Assembly: GCA_900696525.1 (NCBI GenBank)
Contig: CAADGL010000010.1
Location: forward strand, 1 to 64,000
Direction: 5' to 3'
From: an uncultured Planctomycetota bacterium
GTDB lineage: Bacteria; Planctomycetota; Phycisphaerae; UBA1845; Fen-1342
Length of the DNA: 64,000 bases
A program made the position numbers and the translations under genes. Positions 1-8,968 of this stretch are shown here, one piece after another (the first letter of the stretch is position 1; each line of letters begins with the position of its first letter). The notes beneath the pieces are model-generated. The model ran no database searches. It had not been told where the DNA came from and was given only the letters and a program-made list of their open reading frames with translations.

Positions 1-4
1 AAAA

Positions 5-75
5 GCGGGTGATGGGACTTGAACCCACGACATTCACGTTGGCAACGTGACGCTCTACCACTGAGCTACACCCGC
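5..75 (-). tRNA. tRNA-Gly (anticodon GCC)
   Basis: The reverse strand folds as a complete cloverleaf of 71 nt. The acceptor arms are GCGGGTG and CACCCGC, the D arm carries GTAGCTCAGTGGTAGAGC, the anticodon stem TCACG/CGTGA encloses the loop TTGCCAA with anticodon GCC, and the T arm contains GGTTCAAGTCC. It reads GGC/GGT glycine codons. The 3' CCA is not encoded, since the bases next to the acceptor arm are TTT in sense, so it must be added enzymatically. Confidence 0.97.
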
Positions 76-118
76 GAATCGCGCGATCCTGCGGCGCGAA
101 CGCGACTCAAACATCGGC

Positions 119-124
119 ATTATA
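119..124 (-). promoter_or_regulatory. -10 box upstream of tRNA-Gly
   Basis: A perfect TATAAT on the minus strand lies 43 bp upstream of the tRNA 5' end. A matching -35 is weak: a CTTTTC-like hexamer at the 17-bp spacing. The position fits a tRNA promoter with a short 5' leader removed by RNase P. Confidence 0.55.
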
Positions 125-184
125 CCCGCGCCAGCCCGGAGGAAAAGCCCCCCGGCCGGAGGGAGCGACGCTTCGCATCGGCGC

Positions 185-261
185 CTCCGAACCCGCATCT
201 CCGAACCCGCGTCTCCGAACCCGCGCCTCCGAACCCGCGTCTCCGAACCCGCGACTCCGAA
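185..261. repeat. 14-bp tandem repeat, about 5.5 copies
   Basis: Units of CTCCGAACCCGCRY follow each other at 185, 199, 213, 227 and 241, with a half unit from 255. Only the last two bases of the unit vary. It lies between the tRNA promoter and the 3' end of the TPR protein gene and looks like a minisatellite with no coding role. Confidence 0.85.
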
Positions 262-274
262 TGAGCGCTGCGAC

Positions 275-1306
275 TTACTCGCCGCCGCCGGGCGGGTCGC
301 CGCCGGGTGCGATACCGGCTGACGTGGGTACCGACGCCGCGGGCCGCGTCACCTCGAGGTACGTATCGACCAGATCGTCGCGCCGTTGTGCCGCCGCGAG
401 CCGACGAAAGGCCCTGTGGGCGGCGCCGAAGTTACCGCGCTGGAACTCGACGAACCCCAGCAGGAAGACGACGTCCGCCGCCGCGGATTGATCGCCGACG
501 CTCGCCACGAGCCGGTCGGCGGCCTGCTCGAAAGCGCCGGTCGGGAAATAGCGCTCGGGGTGAAGATCGGCATAGACGAGCTTCGGCTGCAACTGCATGG
601 CGCGCCGCAGGGTCTTGCCGGCCTGGTCATAGTGGCCCAGCGCCAGCCGGGCGAGCGCGAGATGGACGCGGCACGCGGGGTCGCCGTTGTCGAGGTCGGC
701 GGCCAGGGACATGGCGATCACGGCCCGGGCGTAGTCTCCGTCGCGCATCAGGGCGATGCCCTGCTTGAGAGCCTTCTCGTGGTTGCTGAGATTGCGGGCC
801 TGGCGGCGGTTCATGTCCTGGACGTTGAAGCGGTAGCGCTCATAGTCGACCGCGTCGCGCCAGCCGACGAAGTACGCGTCATTCAGGGCGCCAGCGAACG
901 CGCCGGCGGAATGCGCCCCGTACCAGCCGTAGCCGAAGTGCAGGTAACCGCGGCCACCATAGCGATACTGCTCGGAGTAGCGCAAGGGAACGTCGGCGGT
1001 GGGCAGGCGATAGCGCGGGCCGAGATAGCGCTCGTCGTAGCCGGGGCGCGTGGGGTCGCTGATCTCCGAGCCGGTCCAGGGCGGACGCGCGAGGTTCGGG
1101 TAGCGCTCGTTGAGTGCCGGCTGCTCGGCGCCGGACGCCTCGGGCGTCGTGGGCGCGGGCTGGGTGGCTTCCTGGCCATTCTCGACGAGGACCAGCAGCC
1201 TCGCCTCCGGTCTCGGTTCGTCGGCGCTGCCGGGGGCGACCACGCCGGCGGTGAGTTGGAGCGCCAGCAGACAAGAGCATGCCGAACGGAGCCGGGAGGT
1301 CCACAT
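275..1306 (-). CDS. Secreted protein with TPR-like repeats
   Basis: 343 aa. The start at 1306 is preferred over the longer frame (to 1357) because GGAAGGAG sits 7 nt upstream. The N-terminus has a basic stretch and a hydrophobic segment with a VVAPGSADE-type cleavage region, so export is likely. The middle is rich in Tyr, Arg and Gly. The C-terminal half contains alanine-rich helical pairs such as ARAVIAMSLAADL and ARLALGHYDQAGKTLRRAMQLQP, typical of tetratricopeptide repeats. It probably mediates protein contacts in the periplasm or at the outer membrane. No catalytic motif is seen and no precise family was recognised. Confidence 0.75.
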   Translation of the reverse strand: MWTSRLRSACSCLLALQLTAGVVAPGSADEPRPEARLLVLVENGQEATQPAPTTPEASGAEQPALNERYPNLARPPWTGSEISDPTRPGYDERYLGPRYRLPTADVPLRYSEQYRYGGRGYLHFGYGWYGAHSAGAFAGALNDAYFVGWRDAVDYERYRFNVQDMNRRQARNLSNHEKALKQGIALMRDGDYARAVIAMSLAADLDNGDPACRVHLALARLALGHYDQAGKTLRRAMQLQPKLVYADLHPERYFPTGAFEQAADRLVASVGDQSAAADVVFLLGFVEFQRGNFGAAHRAFRRLAAAQRRDDLVDTYLEVTRPAASVPTSAGIAPGGDPPGGGE

Positions 1307-1765
1307 TCGTGTTCTCCTTCCGTTTCTGTGCGAGCACTCGCGCCACCATGTTAGCACACCGGAAGTCTGCCGATCCAGTCCATTTTATCGGCAGCGGACT
1401 GCGGCGTGGTTCGGGGATGCCGGGTGCAGGGCGGGTGGGTACTGGTACAGTTTGAGCCGAGCCGCGCCCGTTAGGAAGTGGTTGCGCCAGCAGACGTCCG
1501 CGTTTCAACCGCTTCCTCACGGGCGCGGCTCGGCTCAGAAAGCAGACCGCACCAGTGCCGGCGGGTGCATCGCCGGCGCTGCAAGGCGGCGGCTGTCCGT
1601 GCTCGGGGAGGCTTGCGATCCGGTGGCGGCAGCGTTGCGTTTGGCGGCGATGTGGAGTAGGGTATGAGTTTTGGGTCGGGCCGACTCCGACGCGCCGTTT
1701 CACACCGGCCGCGGGCACAAACCTCCCGTCCGAGCTTGCCCGCCGGGCCAACAAGGAGCGATCGC
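1307..1765. other. Divergent intergenic region with a long inverted repeat
   Basis: This 459-bp region separates the divergent TPR and subtilase genes and must hold both promoters, but no strong -35/-10 pair was found. It contains the 85-bp inverted repeat at 1453-1537, listed separately. ORFs crossing it are GC-driven shadows. Confidence 0.6.
1453..1537. repeat. Long inverted repeat (REP-like), 32-bp arms
   Basis: The arm 1453-1484 (starts TGAGCCGAGCCGCGCCCGT) and the arm 1506-1537 (ends GGCGCGGCTCGGCTCA) are reverse complements with two mismatches, separated by 21 bp. The core GAGCCGCGCCCGTNAGGAAG is of the dispersed-palindrome kind. A weakly related palindrome, GCCGCGACCGAAAGGGCGCGG in reverse, lies near 63490-63510. 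It may form a stable hairpin in transcripts from either side. Confidence 0.85.
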
Positions 1766-4045
1766 ATGACCACGCCGCGCATGAGCCTGCTTCTGATTTG
1801 CGCCGTCTTTGCGCTCCCCGCCGCCGCCCAGCCGCCGAAGTCGGCGCGGCTGATCGAGCTGCCGGGCTCGGGGACAGCGGCCTTGTGGAGCGAGACCATC
1901 GGCGGCGTGGAGCAGGCGTACTACGCGGTGGCGCGCGGCCGTGAGCCGTTCGGGCTGGCGATTCCGACGACGCACGTCGTCCGGCTGCGTTACGCCGAGT
2001 TTGATCCGCTGCACGAGGCGCCGGAGCCGGGGCTGATGGCGGATCCGGCGAGCGAGCTTCGGATCGTGCAGTTCTTCACGCAGGTGCTGCCGGAGTACAC
2101 CGAAGCCATTGAGGCCCTGGGTGGGCGCGTGCTGGCAATCCTGCACGACAACGCGGTGATCGCGCGCGTTCCGGCGACGGGGGCTGCGGTGCTGCGCTCC
2201 GAGGCATGGGTGCGCTGGATCGGGCCGTTTCATCCGGCGTACAAGCTCGAGGAGGCGCTGCTGGCGGAGTTCGAGCAGTTGGTGCTGAACGTGCCCGAGC
2301 GGGTCTACTCGATCCAGGTGTTCGAGCGCGGGCTCGCGCAGCAGGAGGTCGTGGCGGCGCGGGTGATCTCGCGGGGCGGCGCGGTGCAGTGCCTGACGCC
2401 GCCGGGCCGGCGGATGGAGGCGCGGCTTTCGCAGGCGGCGCTGCTCGAGATCGTCGGCATGGACGAGGTGCAGTTCGTGGATCGCTGGGGGCCGGTCGAG
2501 ACCGACATGGACCAGGCCCGGGTCATCGGCGGCGCCGTCCCGCTGCTGTCCGGGCTCGGCTTCACCGGGCAGGGGGTGCGCGGTGAGGTGTTCGACCTCG
2601 GCGTGCGCATGTCGCACATGGCGTTTCGCGATCCGAACATCGTGCTGCACGTGACGAACACCGGGAGCATCAGCCACGGCACCTCAACCTACGGCATCGT
2701 CTTCGGCAACGGTGCGGCTGAACCGTTGGGCACGGGGCTGCTGCCGAACCGGCAGCAGGGCATCTTTGCCGCCGCCAACCAGGTGACGCAGTTCGGCGGG
2801 CCGAAGCCGCGTCACGATCATACGGCGGAGCTCGTGGACCCGAATGGGCCGTATCGCGCGGTGTTCCAGAGCTCGAGCGTCGGCAGCCCGTGGAGCCTCC
2901 AGTACACGACGGTGTCGGCGGAAGTTGATGATTACCTGTTCACGTACGACCTGCTGAGCTGCCAGTCGCAGAGCAACAGCGGCGATCAGAACTCGCGGCC
3001 GCAGGCGTGGGCCAAGAACATTGTCGCCGTGGGCGGGCTCGACCCCCACAACACGCTCGATCGATCCGACGACAACTGGAACTACGCCAGCTACGGGCCG
3101 GCGGCGGACGGCCGCCAGAAGCCGGATCTGCTGCACTTCAACGAGGACGTGCTCTGTCCGTCGAGCTCGAGCGACACGTCGTACCAGCCGAACTTTAACG
3201 GAACGAGCGCGGCCACGCCGATCGTCGCCGGCTACTTCGGCCTGCTGTTCCAGATGTGGCACGAAGGGGTCTATCCGGGGCACGGCGGGGCGGCGACCGT
3301 GTTCGACAGCCGGCCGCGCAGCACGACCGCCAAGGCGCTCATGCTGAGCACGGCCTATCGTTACCCGCTGACGCAGGGCGGCTTGACGCGCGCCCGGCAG
3401 GGCTGGGGCATGCCCGACCTCGGGCGGGCCTACGACGAGCGGCTCAACACCTACATCGTCGACGAAACGCACCTGATCAGCGCCTTCGTCACCAACACCT
3501 ACACCTTCAACGTCCCCGACGGCACGCCGCAGTTCCGCGCCACGCTCGTCTATCGCGATCCGCCCGGCACGCCCAACTCCAGCGTCCATCGCGTCAACAA
3601 CCTGTCGTTGCGCGTCGTGGCCCCCGGCGGACAGGCCTACTGGGGGAACTTCGGGCTCACCAGCAGCAACTGGTCGTCCCCAGGCGGGGCGGCGGACTTC
3701 CGCGACACCGTCGAACACGTGTTCGTCGCCACCCCGGCGGCGGGGCAATGGACGGTGCAGGTCCGCGGCGAGGAGATCGTCCAGGACGGCCACGTCCAGA
3801 CGCCGCAGCTCGACGCCAGCTACGCGCTGGTGGTCGTCGGCAAGGGGCCGGAGCCCGTGGGCTGCCCGGGCGACATCAATCTCGACGGCCAGGTGGACCA
3901 GGCCGACCTGGGCGCGCTGCTCTCGGTCTTCGGAACCATCGTGGGGCAGCTCAGCTACAACGGCCTGGCGGATCTCAACGCCGACGGCGCGATCGACCAG
4001 GCCGACCTGGGGATCATGCTCAGCGCGTTCGGCGGCGGGTGCTGA
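1766..4045 (+). CDS. Secreted subtilisin-like serine protease (S8) with dockerin tail
   Basis: 759 aa. AAGGAG lies 7 nt before ATG 1766, which opens a signal peptide (MSLLLICAVFALPAAAQ). The prodomain-like region is followed by the catalytic domain, with Asp in EVFDLGVRMSH (about D277), His in SHGTSTYGI (H304) and Ser in NGTSAATP (S481), so the triad is complete. A beta-sandwich region resembling a proprotein-convertase P domain follows (about 590-690). The last 60 residues hold two calcium-loop repeats of the form DxNxDGxxDQADLGxLLSxFG, a dockerin type I-like or EF-hand module flanked by Cys. It is probably exported and anchored or assembled through the dockerin. Confidence 0.9.
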   Translation: MTTPRMSLLLICAVFALPAAAQPPKSARLIELPGSGTAALWSETIGGVEQAYYAVARGREPFGLAIPTTHVVRLRYAEFDPLHEAPEPGLMADPASELRIVQFFTQVLPEYTEAIEALGGRVLAILHDNAVIARVPATGAAVLRSEAWVRWIGPFHPAYKLEEALLAEFEQLVLNVPERVYSIQVFERGLAQQEVVAARVISRGGAVQCLTPPGRRMEARLSQAALLEIVGMDEVQFVDRWGPVETDMDQARVIGGAVPLLSGLGFTGQGVRGEVFDLGVRMSHMAFRDPNIVLHVTNTGSISHGTSTYGIVFGNGAAEPLGTGLLPNRQQGIFAAANQVTQFGGPKPRHDHTAELVDPNGPYRAVFQSSSVGSPWSLQYTTVSAEVDDYLFTYDLLSCQSQSNSGDQNSRPQAWAKNIVAVGGLDPHNTLDRSDDNWNYASYGPAADGRQKPDLLHFNEDVLCPSSSSDTSYQPNFNGTSAATPIVAGYFGLLFQMWHEGVYPGHGGAATVFDSRPRSTTAKALMLSTAYRYPLTQGGLTRARQGWGMPDLGRAYDERLNTYIVDETHLISAFVTNTYTFNVPDGTPQFRATLVYRDPPGTPNSSVHRVNNLSLRVVAPGGQAYWGNFGLTSSNWSSPGGAADFRDTVEHVFVATPAAGQWTVQVRGEEIVQDGHVQTPQLDASYALVVVGKGPEPVGCPGDINLDGQVDQADLGALLSVFGTIVGQLSYNGLADLNADGAIDQADLGIMLSAFGGGC

Positions 4046-4117
4046 AACCGGCATGGAGTAACCAACCCGTCGCCGCCGACCCGGGCGCGACGGTTGAGCA
4101 CCAGGCGGCCGCCCCCG

Positions 4118-4248
4118 CTAGTGTAGTGCCTGGCAAATAACTGCCTGTCCCTATGCAGGGTGGCGCGGGCTTCCAGCCCGCCCGAGCGGGCAAGATGCCC
4201 GCTCCACCCATCGTGATACCGTCACATTTCTGCGAGGCACTACACTAG
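4118..4248. mobile_element. MITE-like element with 14-bp perfect terminal inverted repeats
   Basis: CTAGTGTAGTGCCT at 4118-4131 is exactly reverse-complementary to 4235-4248, and similarity continues inward (GGCAAATAAC against CGCAGAAATG). The 131-bp interior carries the palindromes GCGGGCTTCCAGCCCGC and GAGCGGGCAAGATGCCCGCTC. It has no coding capacity. The right end overlaps the 3' end of the helicase gene and supplies its TAG stop (4245-4247). No clear target-site duplication is visible apart from the palindromic CTAG ends. Confidence 0.65.
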
Positions 4249-6266
4249 GTCCACGCGCGGGAACTGATCTCCACCCGGCAATCCGGCAGGCTGTCGAGGA
4301 ACTTGCGGCCATACGGCTTGGTCATCACGCGCGGATCGAGCACGACCACGATGCCGCGGTCCGTGCGGCTGCGGATCAGCCGGCCGAAGCCCTGCCGGAA
4401 CTTCAGGATCGCCTCCGGCAACTGGTAGTCGTTGAACGGGTTGCCGCCGCGCCGCCGGATGAGGTCGATCCGCGCTTCGACGGTCGGGCGGTCGGGCACG
4501 GCGAACGGCAGGCGAGTGATGATCACGTTGGACAGCGCCTCGCCGACCACGTCGACGCCCTGCCAGAAGGTGTCGGTGCCGAAGAGCACGGCGCGCGGCG
4601 TTTCGCGGAACCTGGCCAAAAGCATGTTTCGGGGCAGGTCGGCGCCCTGGACGAGGATCGTGTACCCGAGCGCCGCCAGGTCATCGCGCACCAGGCTGGC
4701 GGCCTGGCCGAGCACGTTGTAGCTGGTGAACAGCACGAACGCGCGGCCTTCGGTCTGCTGCACGTAGTACGTGACGGCCCGCGCCAGGGCGCGCATGAAG
4801 GGCTCCGCGGCGGCCGGGTCGGGCATGCCGGCCTCGATGTGAACCGTGGCCTGCGTGCGGAAGTCGAAGGGCGAGCCGAGCCGCAGCGTGTCGGCCTCCG
4901 GCGAGCCGAGCCGGCCGAGCAGGTAGTTGAAGCCGCCGTCGTCGGCCGCCGCCAGCGTGGCGCTGGTCAGAACGACCGAATCCAGCCGGTCGAAGAGCGT
5001 GGCGCGCAGGGCGGGTCCGGCGTCGAGCGGCGCGCCGCAGAGGCTGATGCGCCGCGAGCGGCCGGAGTCGCACTCGATCCAGTAGACGTGCTCGTCGTAC
5101 TGCTGGGCCAGCAGGGCCTCGGCGGTGGCCGCGAAGCTCTCGGCGCGTTCGAGGTGCGCGTTCAGCTCGTACTGATCCTCGACGCGCGGCAGCGACTGCT
5201 TCAGCGGCGCGACGCGCCGGATCATCTCGCGCAGCGCCGGCGACAGACCGTTCGGCACGCAGTCGGCCACGAGCACGCGCCCGTTCGACCGGCCGCGCGT
5301 CCGCTGCCAGGCGTGCAGGGAGTCGAAGAATTGCGTGCAGGCGGCCGCGGCCTGCACGACGGCGCTCTTCTGCTCGTCGGTGCCGATCGCCGCGAGATAG
5401 CCCTTGCCGGTGCGGTCGTTGAACATCCCGCTGAGCAGATACTGCACGGCGCTGTTGGTCACGCTGGCGCCGAACTGGTCGGCGGCGACCTGCTCCAGCG
5501 TGTGGGCTTCGTCCACGATCAGCAGCTCGTAATCCGGCAGCACGCTGGCGCCCTGCCGCCGGAGCACGAGGTCCGCGATCAGCAGCGCGTGGTTGACGAT
5601 GAGGATGCGAGCCTGCTCGGCCCGGCGGCGGGCGCGCTGGTAGAAGCAGGGCTCAAAGGTCGGGCAGCGGCGGCCGAGGCAGTTTCCATGCTCGCTGCGG
5701 ACTTTCTCCCACACGTCGGGCGGCGGGGCCGCGTCGAGGTCGCTGAGCGAGCCGTCCTGAGTCCTGTAGGCCCAGGCTTCGATGACGTGCAGGGCCCGCA
5801 GCCGCTCGCCCTCGGGAAAGAGCGAGCGCTGCTTCTCGCTGGTCTGCTTCAGCCGGCGCAGGCCGAGGTAGTTGTTGCGGCCTTTGACGAGCTCCACCGG
5901 GACGTCGGTTGCCAGGGCGCGTTTCAGAAAGGGCACGTCCTTTCCGATCAATTGCTCCTGGAGCGCGATCGTGTGCGTGCTGATGACGATGCGCCGCGGC
6001 GTGCGAAAGACCTGGTCGAGCGCCGGCAGCAGGTAGGCGAACGTCTTGCCGACGCCCGTGCCGGCTTCGACCGCCAGGTGGCGGTTGTGATCGAAGGCCC
6101 GGCAGACAGCGGCCGCCATCTCGGCCTGTTGCGGGCGGGGCTCGTAGGCGCCGAGCTGCCGGGCGATCGGCCCGTCGGGCGCAAGCCAGCGCTCGATCTG
6201 GCTGGGTGCGGGTGGATTCGCTCGCGCGGCACGAGCGGCGAAGACGCTTTGCTCTTCGGGAACCAC
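4245..6266 (-). CDS. dinG: DinG/YoaA-type superfamily 2 ATP-dependent DNA helicase
   Basis: 673 aa from a GTG start. Walker A is EAGTGVGKT (67-75), the DEAH box is VDEAH (251-255), and C-terminal motifs [19 protein letters not shown] and GRLIR are present. Three cysteines, C196, C201 and C207, keep the C-x4-C-x5-C spacing of the DinG iron-sulfur domain. The expected first ligand in KGRxNYLC is Gly135 here, so the cluster is either three-ligated or uses another residue. The role is 5'-3' unwinding of damaged or R-loop DNA. It is the last gene of the minus-strand run starting at the uracil-DNA glycosylase gene, which suits repair. The stop codon lies within a repeat element. Confidence 0.9.
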   Translation of the reverse strand: MVPEEQSVFAARAARANPPAPSQIERWLAPDGPIARQLGAYEPRPQQAEMAAAVCRAFDHNRHLAVEAGTGVGKTFAYLLPALDQVFRTPRRIVISTHTIALQEQLIGKDVPFLKRALATDVPVELVKGRNNYLGLRRLKQTSEKQRSLFPEGERLRALHVIEAWAYRTQDGSLSDLDAAPPPDVWEKVRSEHGNCLGRRCPTFEPCFYQRARRRAEQARILIVNHALLIADLVLRRQGASVLPDYELLIVDEAHTLEQVAADQFGASVTNSAVQYLLSGMFNDRTGKGYLAAIGTDEQKSAVVQAAAACTQFFDSLHAWQRTRGRSNGRVLVADCVPNGLSPALREMIRRVAPLKQSLPRVEDQYELNAHLERAESFAATAEALLAQQYDEHVYWIECDSGRSRRISLCGAPLDAGPALRATLFDRLDSVVLTSATLAAADDGGFNYLLGRLGSPEADTLRLGSPFDFRTQATVHIEAGMPDPAAAEPFMRALARAVTYYVQQTEGRAFVLFTSYNVLGQAASLVRDDLAALGYTILVQGADLPRNMLLARFRETPRAVLFGTDTFWQGVDVVGEALSNVIITRLPFAVPDRPTVEARIDLIRRRGGNPFNDYQLPEAILKFRQGFGRLIRSRTDRGIVVVLDPRVMTKPYGRKFLDSLPDCRVEISSRAWT

Positions 6267-6308
6267 CGGATCACCGTTCGCGCGCGCCGCGCGGCGCCGC
6301 CGCTTCCT

Positions 6309-6839
6309 TCAGGTCGCCAGCAGTTGCGTGACGAAATCCCAGGTGAACAGGAACGCCGCCCCGAGCGTGACGAGCACCACCAGCGTGCCCAGGACCGTGA
6401 CGAAGGTCTGGCCGCCGACCCAGCCGTCGCGCATCGTGGCGAGGATGTGCGGGCGGGCCAGGACCAGCATGCTGATGATCATCGCGCCGCTGGTGAGCCA
6501 CATCGAGATCGAGTGCAGATAGCTGTAGATCCACAGCCCCTCGCTGACGAGCGCGGCCTCGCCGGCCGGGTTGCGGATGAAGTGCCCGCGCACGTAGTGC
6601 TCGGCGTGCCGGTGGCCGTCAGCGCGCTCGATCACCTGCCGGTAGCCGTTGTGCGCGTCGCCGCCGAGCACCGCGTAGGTCGCGGTGTAGCACAGAAAGT
6701 TCAGCGCCCCGACCGCGATGATCGCGATGCAGATCTTGTTGCGCCGCCGCCGCGGCAGGCGATCCACCGGGCAGGGGGCCGCGGCGACGGCCTCCTGACC
6801 CGGCCAACGATCCAACGCTGACGGATGCGCCTTGGGCAT
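6309..6839 (-). CDS. Small polytopic membrane protein of unknown function
   Basis: 176 aa. A basic N-terminal stretch (LPRRRRNK) precedes three hydrophobic segments at about 38-60, 107-128 and 144-172. The loop after the first segment is rich in His and charged residues (YRQVIERADGHRHAEHYVRGHF). It starts 4 nt after the thiG stop with no clear Shine-Dalgarno sequence, so translation is probably coupled to thiG. No family was recognised. The only clues are its place between thiG and the helicase and its conserved-looking histidines. Confidence 0.75.
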   Translation of the reverse strand: MPKAHPSALDRWPGQEAVAAAPCPVDRLPRRRRNKICIAIIAVGALNFLCYTATYAVLGGDAHNGYRQVIERADGHRHAEHYVRGHFIRNPAGEAALVSEGLWIYSYLHSISMWLTSGAMIISMLVLARPHILATMRDGWVGGQTFVTVLGTLVVLVTLGAAFLFTWDFVTQLLAT

Positions 6840-6843
6840 GTGC

Positions 6844-7743
6844 TCACACGGGCCGGCTGGGCGCGATCACACCTTCCAGCGGGGAGGACGCGCTGGCGTA
6901 GAGCTTGCGCGGAATCCGCCCCGCCCCGCGGGCCAGCCAGCCCGCTTCGAGCGCGTGCCGCATCGCGTGCGCCATCGCCACCGGGTCGCGAGCCGAGGCG
7001 ATCCCCGTGTTCAGCAGCACACCGTCGGCGCCCAGCTCCATCGCGATCGTCACGTCTGACGCCGTCCCGACGCCGGCGTCGACGATGACCGGGTACTGCG
7101 GATCGTCCGCCTTCAGGTCCTCAAGAATGATACGGATATTACAGGGATTCAGCACGCCCTGGCCGCTGCCGATCGGCGAACCGAGCGGCATCACGCTCGC
7201 CGCGCCGGCGTTCTTCAGCCGCCGCGCCAGCACCGGGTCGTCGTTGGAGTACGCCAGCACGACGAAGCCCTCCTTGACGAGCGCTTCCAGCGCGGCCAGC
7301 GTGCCGAACGGGTCGGGGAGCAGCGTTCTCTTGTCGGCCAGGACCTCCAGCTTCACCCAGCGGGCCCCGGGGTTGTCCATGCCTTCCAGCAGCTCGCGCC
7401 CCAGCCGCGCGGAGCGCACCGCGTCCTCGGCGCTGAAGCACCCGGCCGTGTTCGGCAGGATCGTGTAGCGCTTCAGATCGAGAAAATCCAGCAGGCTGCG
7501 GCCCTGGCGGTCGATCAGCCGCTCGCGCCGCACGGCGACCGTCACGACCTCGCAGCCGCTGGCGTCCAGCGCCGCGCGCATCAGCTCATAGTCCGGCTCG
7601 CCGTCGCGCAGGTACTTGCCCGTGCCGACGAACAGCCGCGAGCGCAAGCGGAAGCCGGCCAGCTCGAGCACCGGTGTTTCGGTCGCGCGCGGGCGCATCG
7701 CCTCGCCGCCCCGCGCCGGTTGTCCCCGCGTCTCCGTCTGCAT
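6844..7743 (-). CDS. thiG: Thiazole synthase ThiG
   Basis: 299 aa. It makes the thiazole phosphate moiety of thiamine from 1-deoxy-D-xylulose 5-phosphate, dehydroglycine and the sulfur carried by ThiS. Family features seen are [11 protein letters not shown] (35-44), LPNTAGC (96-102), the Schiff-base lysine in WVKLEVL (K131), [12 protein letters not shown] and [10 protein letters not shown] phosphate-binding loops, and LLNTGIA. GGAGGG lies 6 nt before ATG 7743. thiS is directly upstream in the same operon. The C-terminal extension after [24 protein letters not shown] is normal for the family. Confidence 0.97.
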   Translation of the reverse strand: MQTETRGQPARGGEAMRPRATETPVLELAGFRLRSRLFVGTGKYLRDGEPDYELMRAALDASGCEVVTVAVRRERLIDRQGRSLLDFLDLKRYTILPNTAGCFSAEDAVRSARLGRELLEGMDNPGARWVKLEVLADKRTLLPDPFGTLAALEALVKEGFVVLAYSNDDPVLARRLKNAGAASVMPLGSPIGSGQGVLNPCNIRIILEDLKADDPQYPVIVDAGVGTASDVTIAMELGADGVLLNTGIASARDPVAMAHAMRHALEAGWLARGAGRIPRKLYASASSPLEGVIAPSRPV

Positions 7744-7783
7744 CGCAAGCCCTCCGGGCCGCCGGGCCCACCCCGCGCCCTTG

Positions 7784-8014
7784 TCAGCCCCCGCCGACCA
7801 GTGTCACGATCTCCACCCGGTCATTATCGCTCAGCAGCGTCTGCTCGAACGCCCCCCGGCGCACCAGCCGCTCGTTCACCTCCACCGCGACCCGCGGCGC
7901 CGCGAGCTGGTACAGGCGCAGCAGGCCGGCAACCGTCGTCCCGCCGGCGACCTGCCGGCGCTCGCCGTTCACGAGGATATCCAGCGTCGTTTCACTCGGC
8001 TGTGGCGGTCGCAT
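7784..8014 (-). CDS. thiS: Sulfur carrier protein ThiS
   Basis: 76 aa with a ubiquitin-like fold. It opens with a beta strand ([12 protein letters not shown]), has the [18 protein letters not shown] core and ends in the diglycine tail that is adenylated and thiocarboxylated (VTLVGGG; one more Gly than the usual GG). It donates sulfur to ThiG, whose gene follows after 40 bp. thiF, thiC and thiE are not in the window. Confidence 0.95.
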   Translation of the reverse strand: MRPPQPSETTLDILVNGERRQVAGGTTVAGLLRLYQLAAPRVAVEVNERLVRRGAFEQTLLSDNDRVEIVTLVGGG

Positions 8015-8056
8015 CGGCGTTCATGATAGCGTCGCGGAAGCGCCTTGTACGGCGGA

Positions 8057-8920
8057 TCAGCCCTGTCCGGGAACGGGAATGTGCAGGAAGCGCATGACCT
8101 GTTGCAGGTCGGACCACGCCTTGGCCTTCTCGTCGGGGCTGCGCAGCAGGTACGCCGGGTGGAACGTCGGCATCAGCCGGCACGAGGGCAGCCCGAGATG
8201 GGCGTAGGGCGGCGGCGGAAAGTCGTGCCACTCGCCGCGGAGCTTGCCGATCGGCGTGCTTGTCGCCAGCAGGGTCTGCGCCGCCGGCCGGCCGAGCGCC
8301 ACGATGACGCGCGGCCGCAGGATCGCGAGCTGCCGGAAGAGAAACGGCGAGCAGGTCCGCATCTCGTCCTCGGCGGGCGTGCGGTTCCCGGGCGGGCGGC
8401 ACTTCACGACGTTGCAGATGTAAACGTCCTGCCGGCGAAGCGTCATGGCGCCGATCATCTTGGTCAGCAACTGCCCCGCGCGGCCGACGAACGGCTCGCC
8501 CTGCGCGTCCTCGTCCGCGCCCGGCCCCTCGCCCACGAAAACCAGCTCGGGCCGCGGATGGCCCATCCCGAAGACCGTCTGTGTCCGCTCCCGGTGCAGG
8601 ATGCAGCGCCGACAGCCGCGCACGTGGCGGGCGTTCAGGTCCGCCAGCGCCGCGGCGGCGTCAGCCGGCGACAACTCGCGGTCGCAGAGCGGAGGGAATT
8701 CGCCGTCGGGAGCGGCCACGGGCAGCGGCAACACGGGCTCCTTCGTCTCCGGCGGGTGAGCGGGTCGCGTCCGCGACGGCGGGGCGGGCACCGGCGCAGG
8801 CGCCGGGGAGCGGGCTTGCGTAGCCGGGAGCGCGACGTGCGGGATTCCCAAGCGGCGCTCGTTGCGCAACCACTCGCGCAGAACGCGGCCGTCGGCTGGA
8901 TTTGCGCCCTCGGGATTCAC
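8057..8920 (-). CDS. Uracil-DNA glycosylase, family 4 (Fe-S)
   Basis: 287 aa from GTG 8920. The longer frame to 9385 is rejected because it runs into the divergent phosphoesterase gene. A proline-rich N-terminal linker (about 35-75) precedes the catalytic domain. Motif 1 is GEGPGADED (130-138) followed by GEPFVGRAG, and the uracil-binding motif is PTFHPAYLLR with H254. C103, C106, C174 and C190 match the four ligands of the family-4 [4Fe-4S] cluster (GCRRC, VKCRPPGNR, TCSPFL). It excises uracil from DNA, and the downstream run ends with a helicase. The N-terminal extension resembles those of phage SPO1 polymerase-like members. Confidence 0.95.
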   Translation of the reverse strand: MNPEGANPADGRVLREWLRNERRLGIPHVALPATQARSPAPAPVPAPPSRTRPAHPPETKEPVLPLPVAAPDGEFPPLCDRELSPADAAAALADLNARHVRGCRRCILHRERTQTVFGMGHPRPELVFVGEGPGADEDAQGEPFVGRAGQLLTKMIGAMTLRRQDVYICNVVKCRPPGNRTPAEDEMRTCSPFLFRQLAILRPRVIVALGRPAAQTLLATSTPIGKLRGEWHDFPPPPYAHLGLPSCRLMPTFHPAYLLRSPDEKAKAWSDLQQVMRFLHIPVPGQG

Positions 8921-8968
8921 GATTGAGAGAGTATGCGGACGGGTCGTTCGCTCATCAAGGGCCATCAC

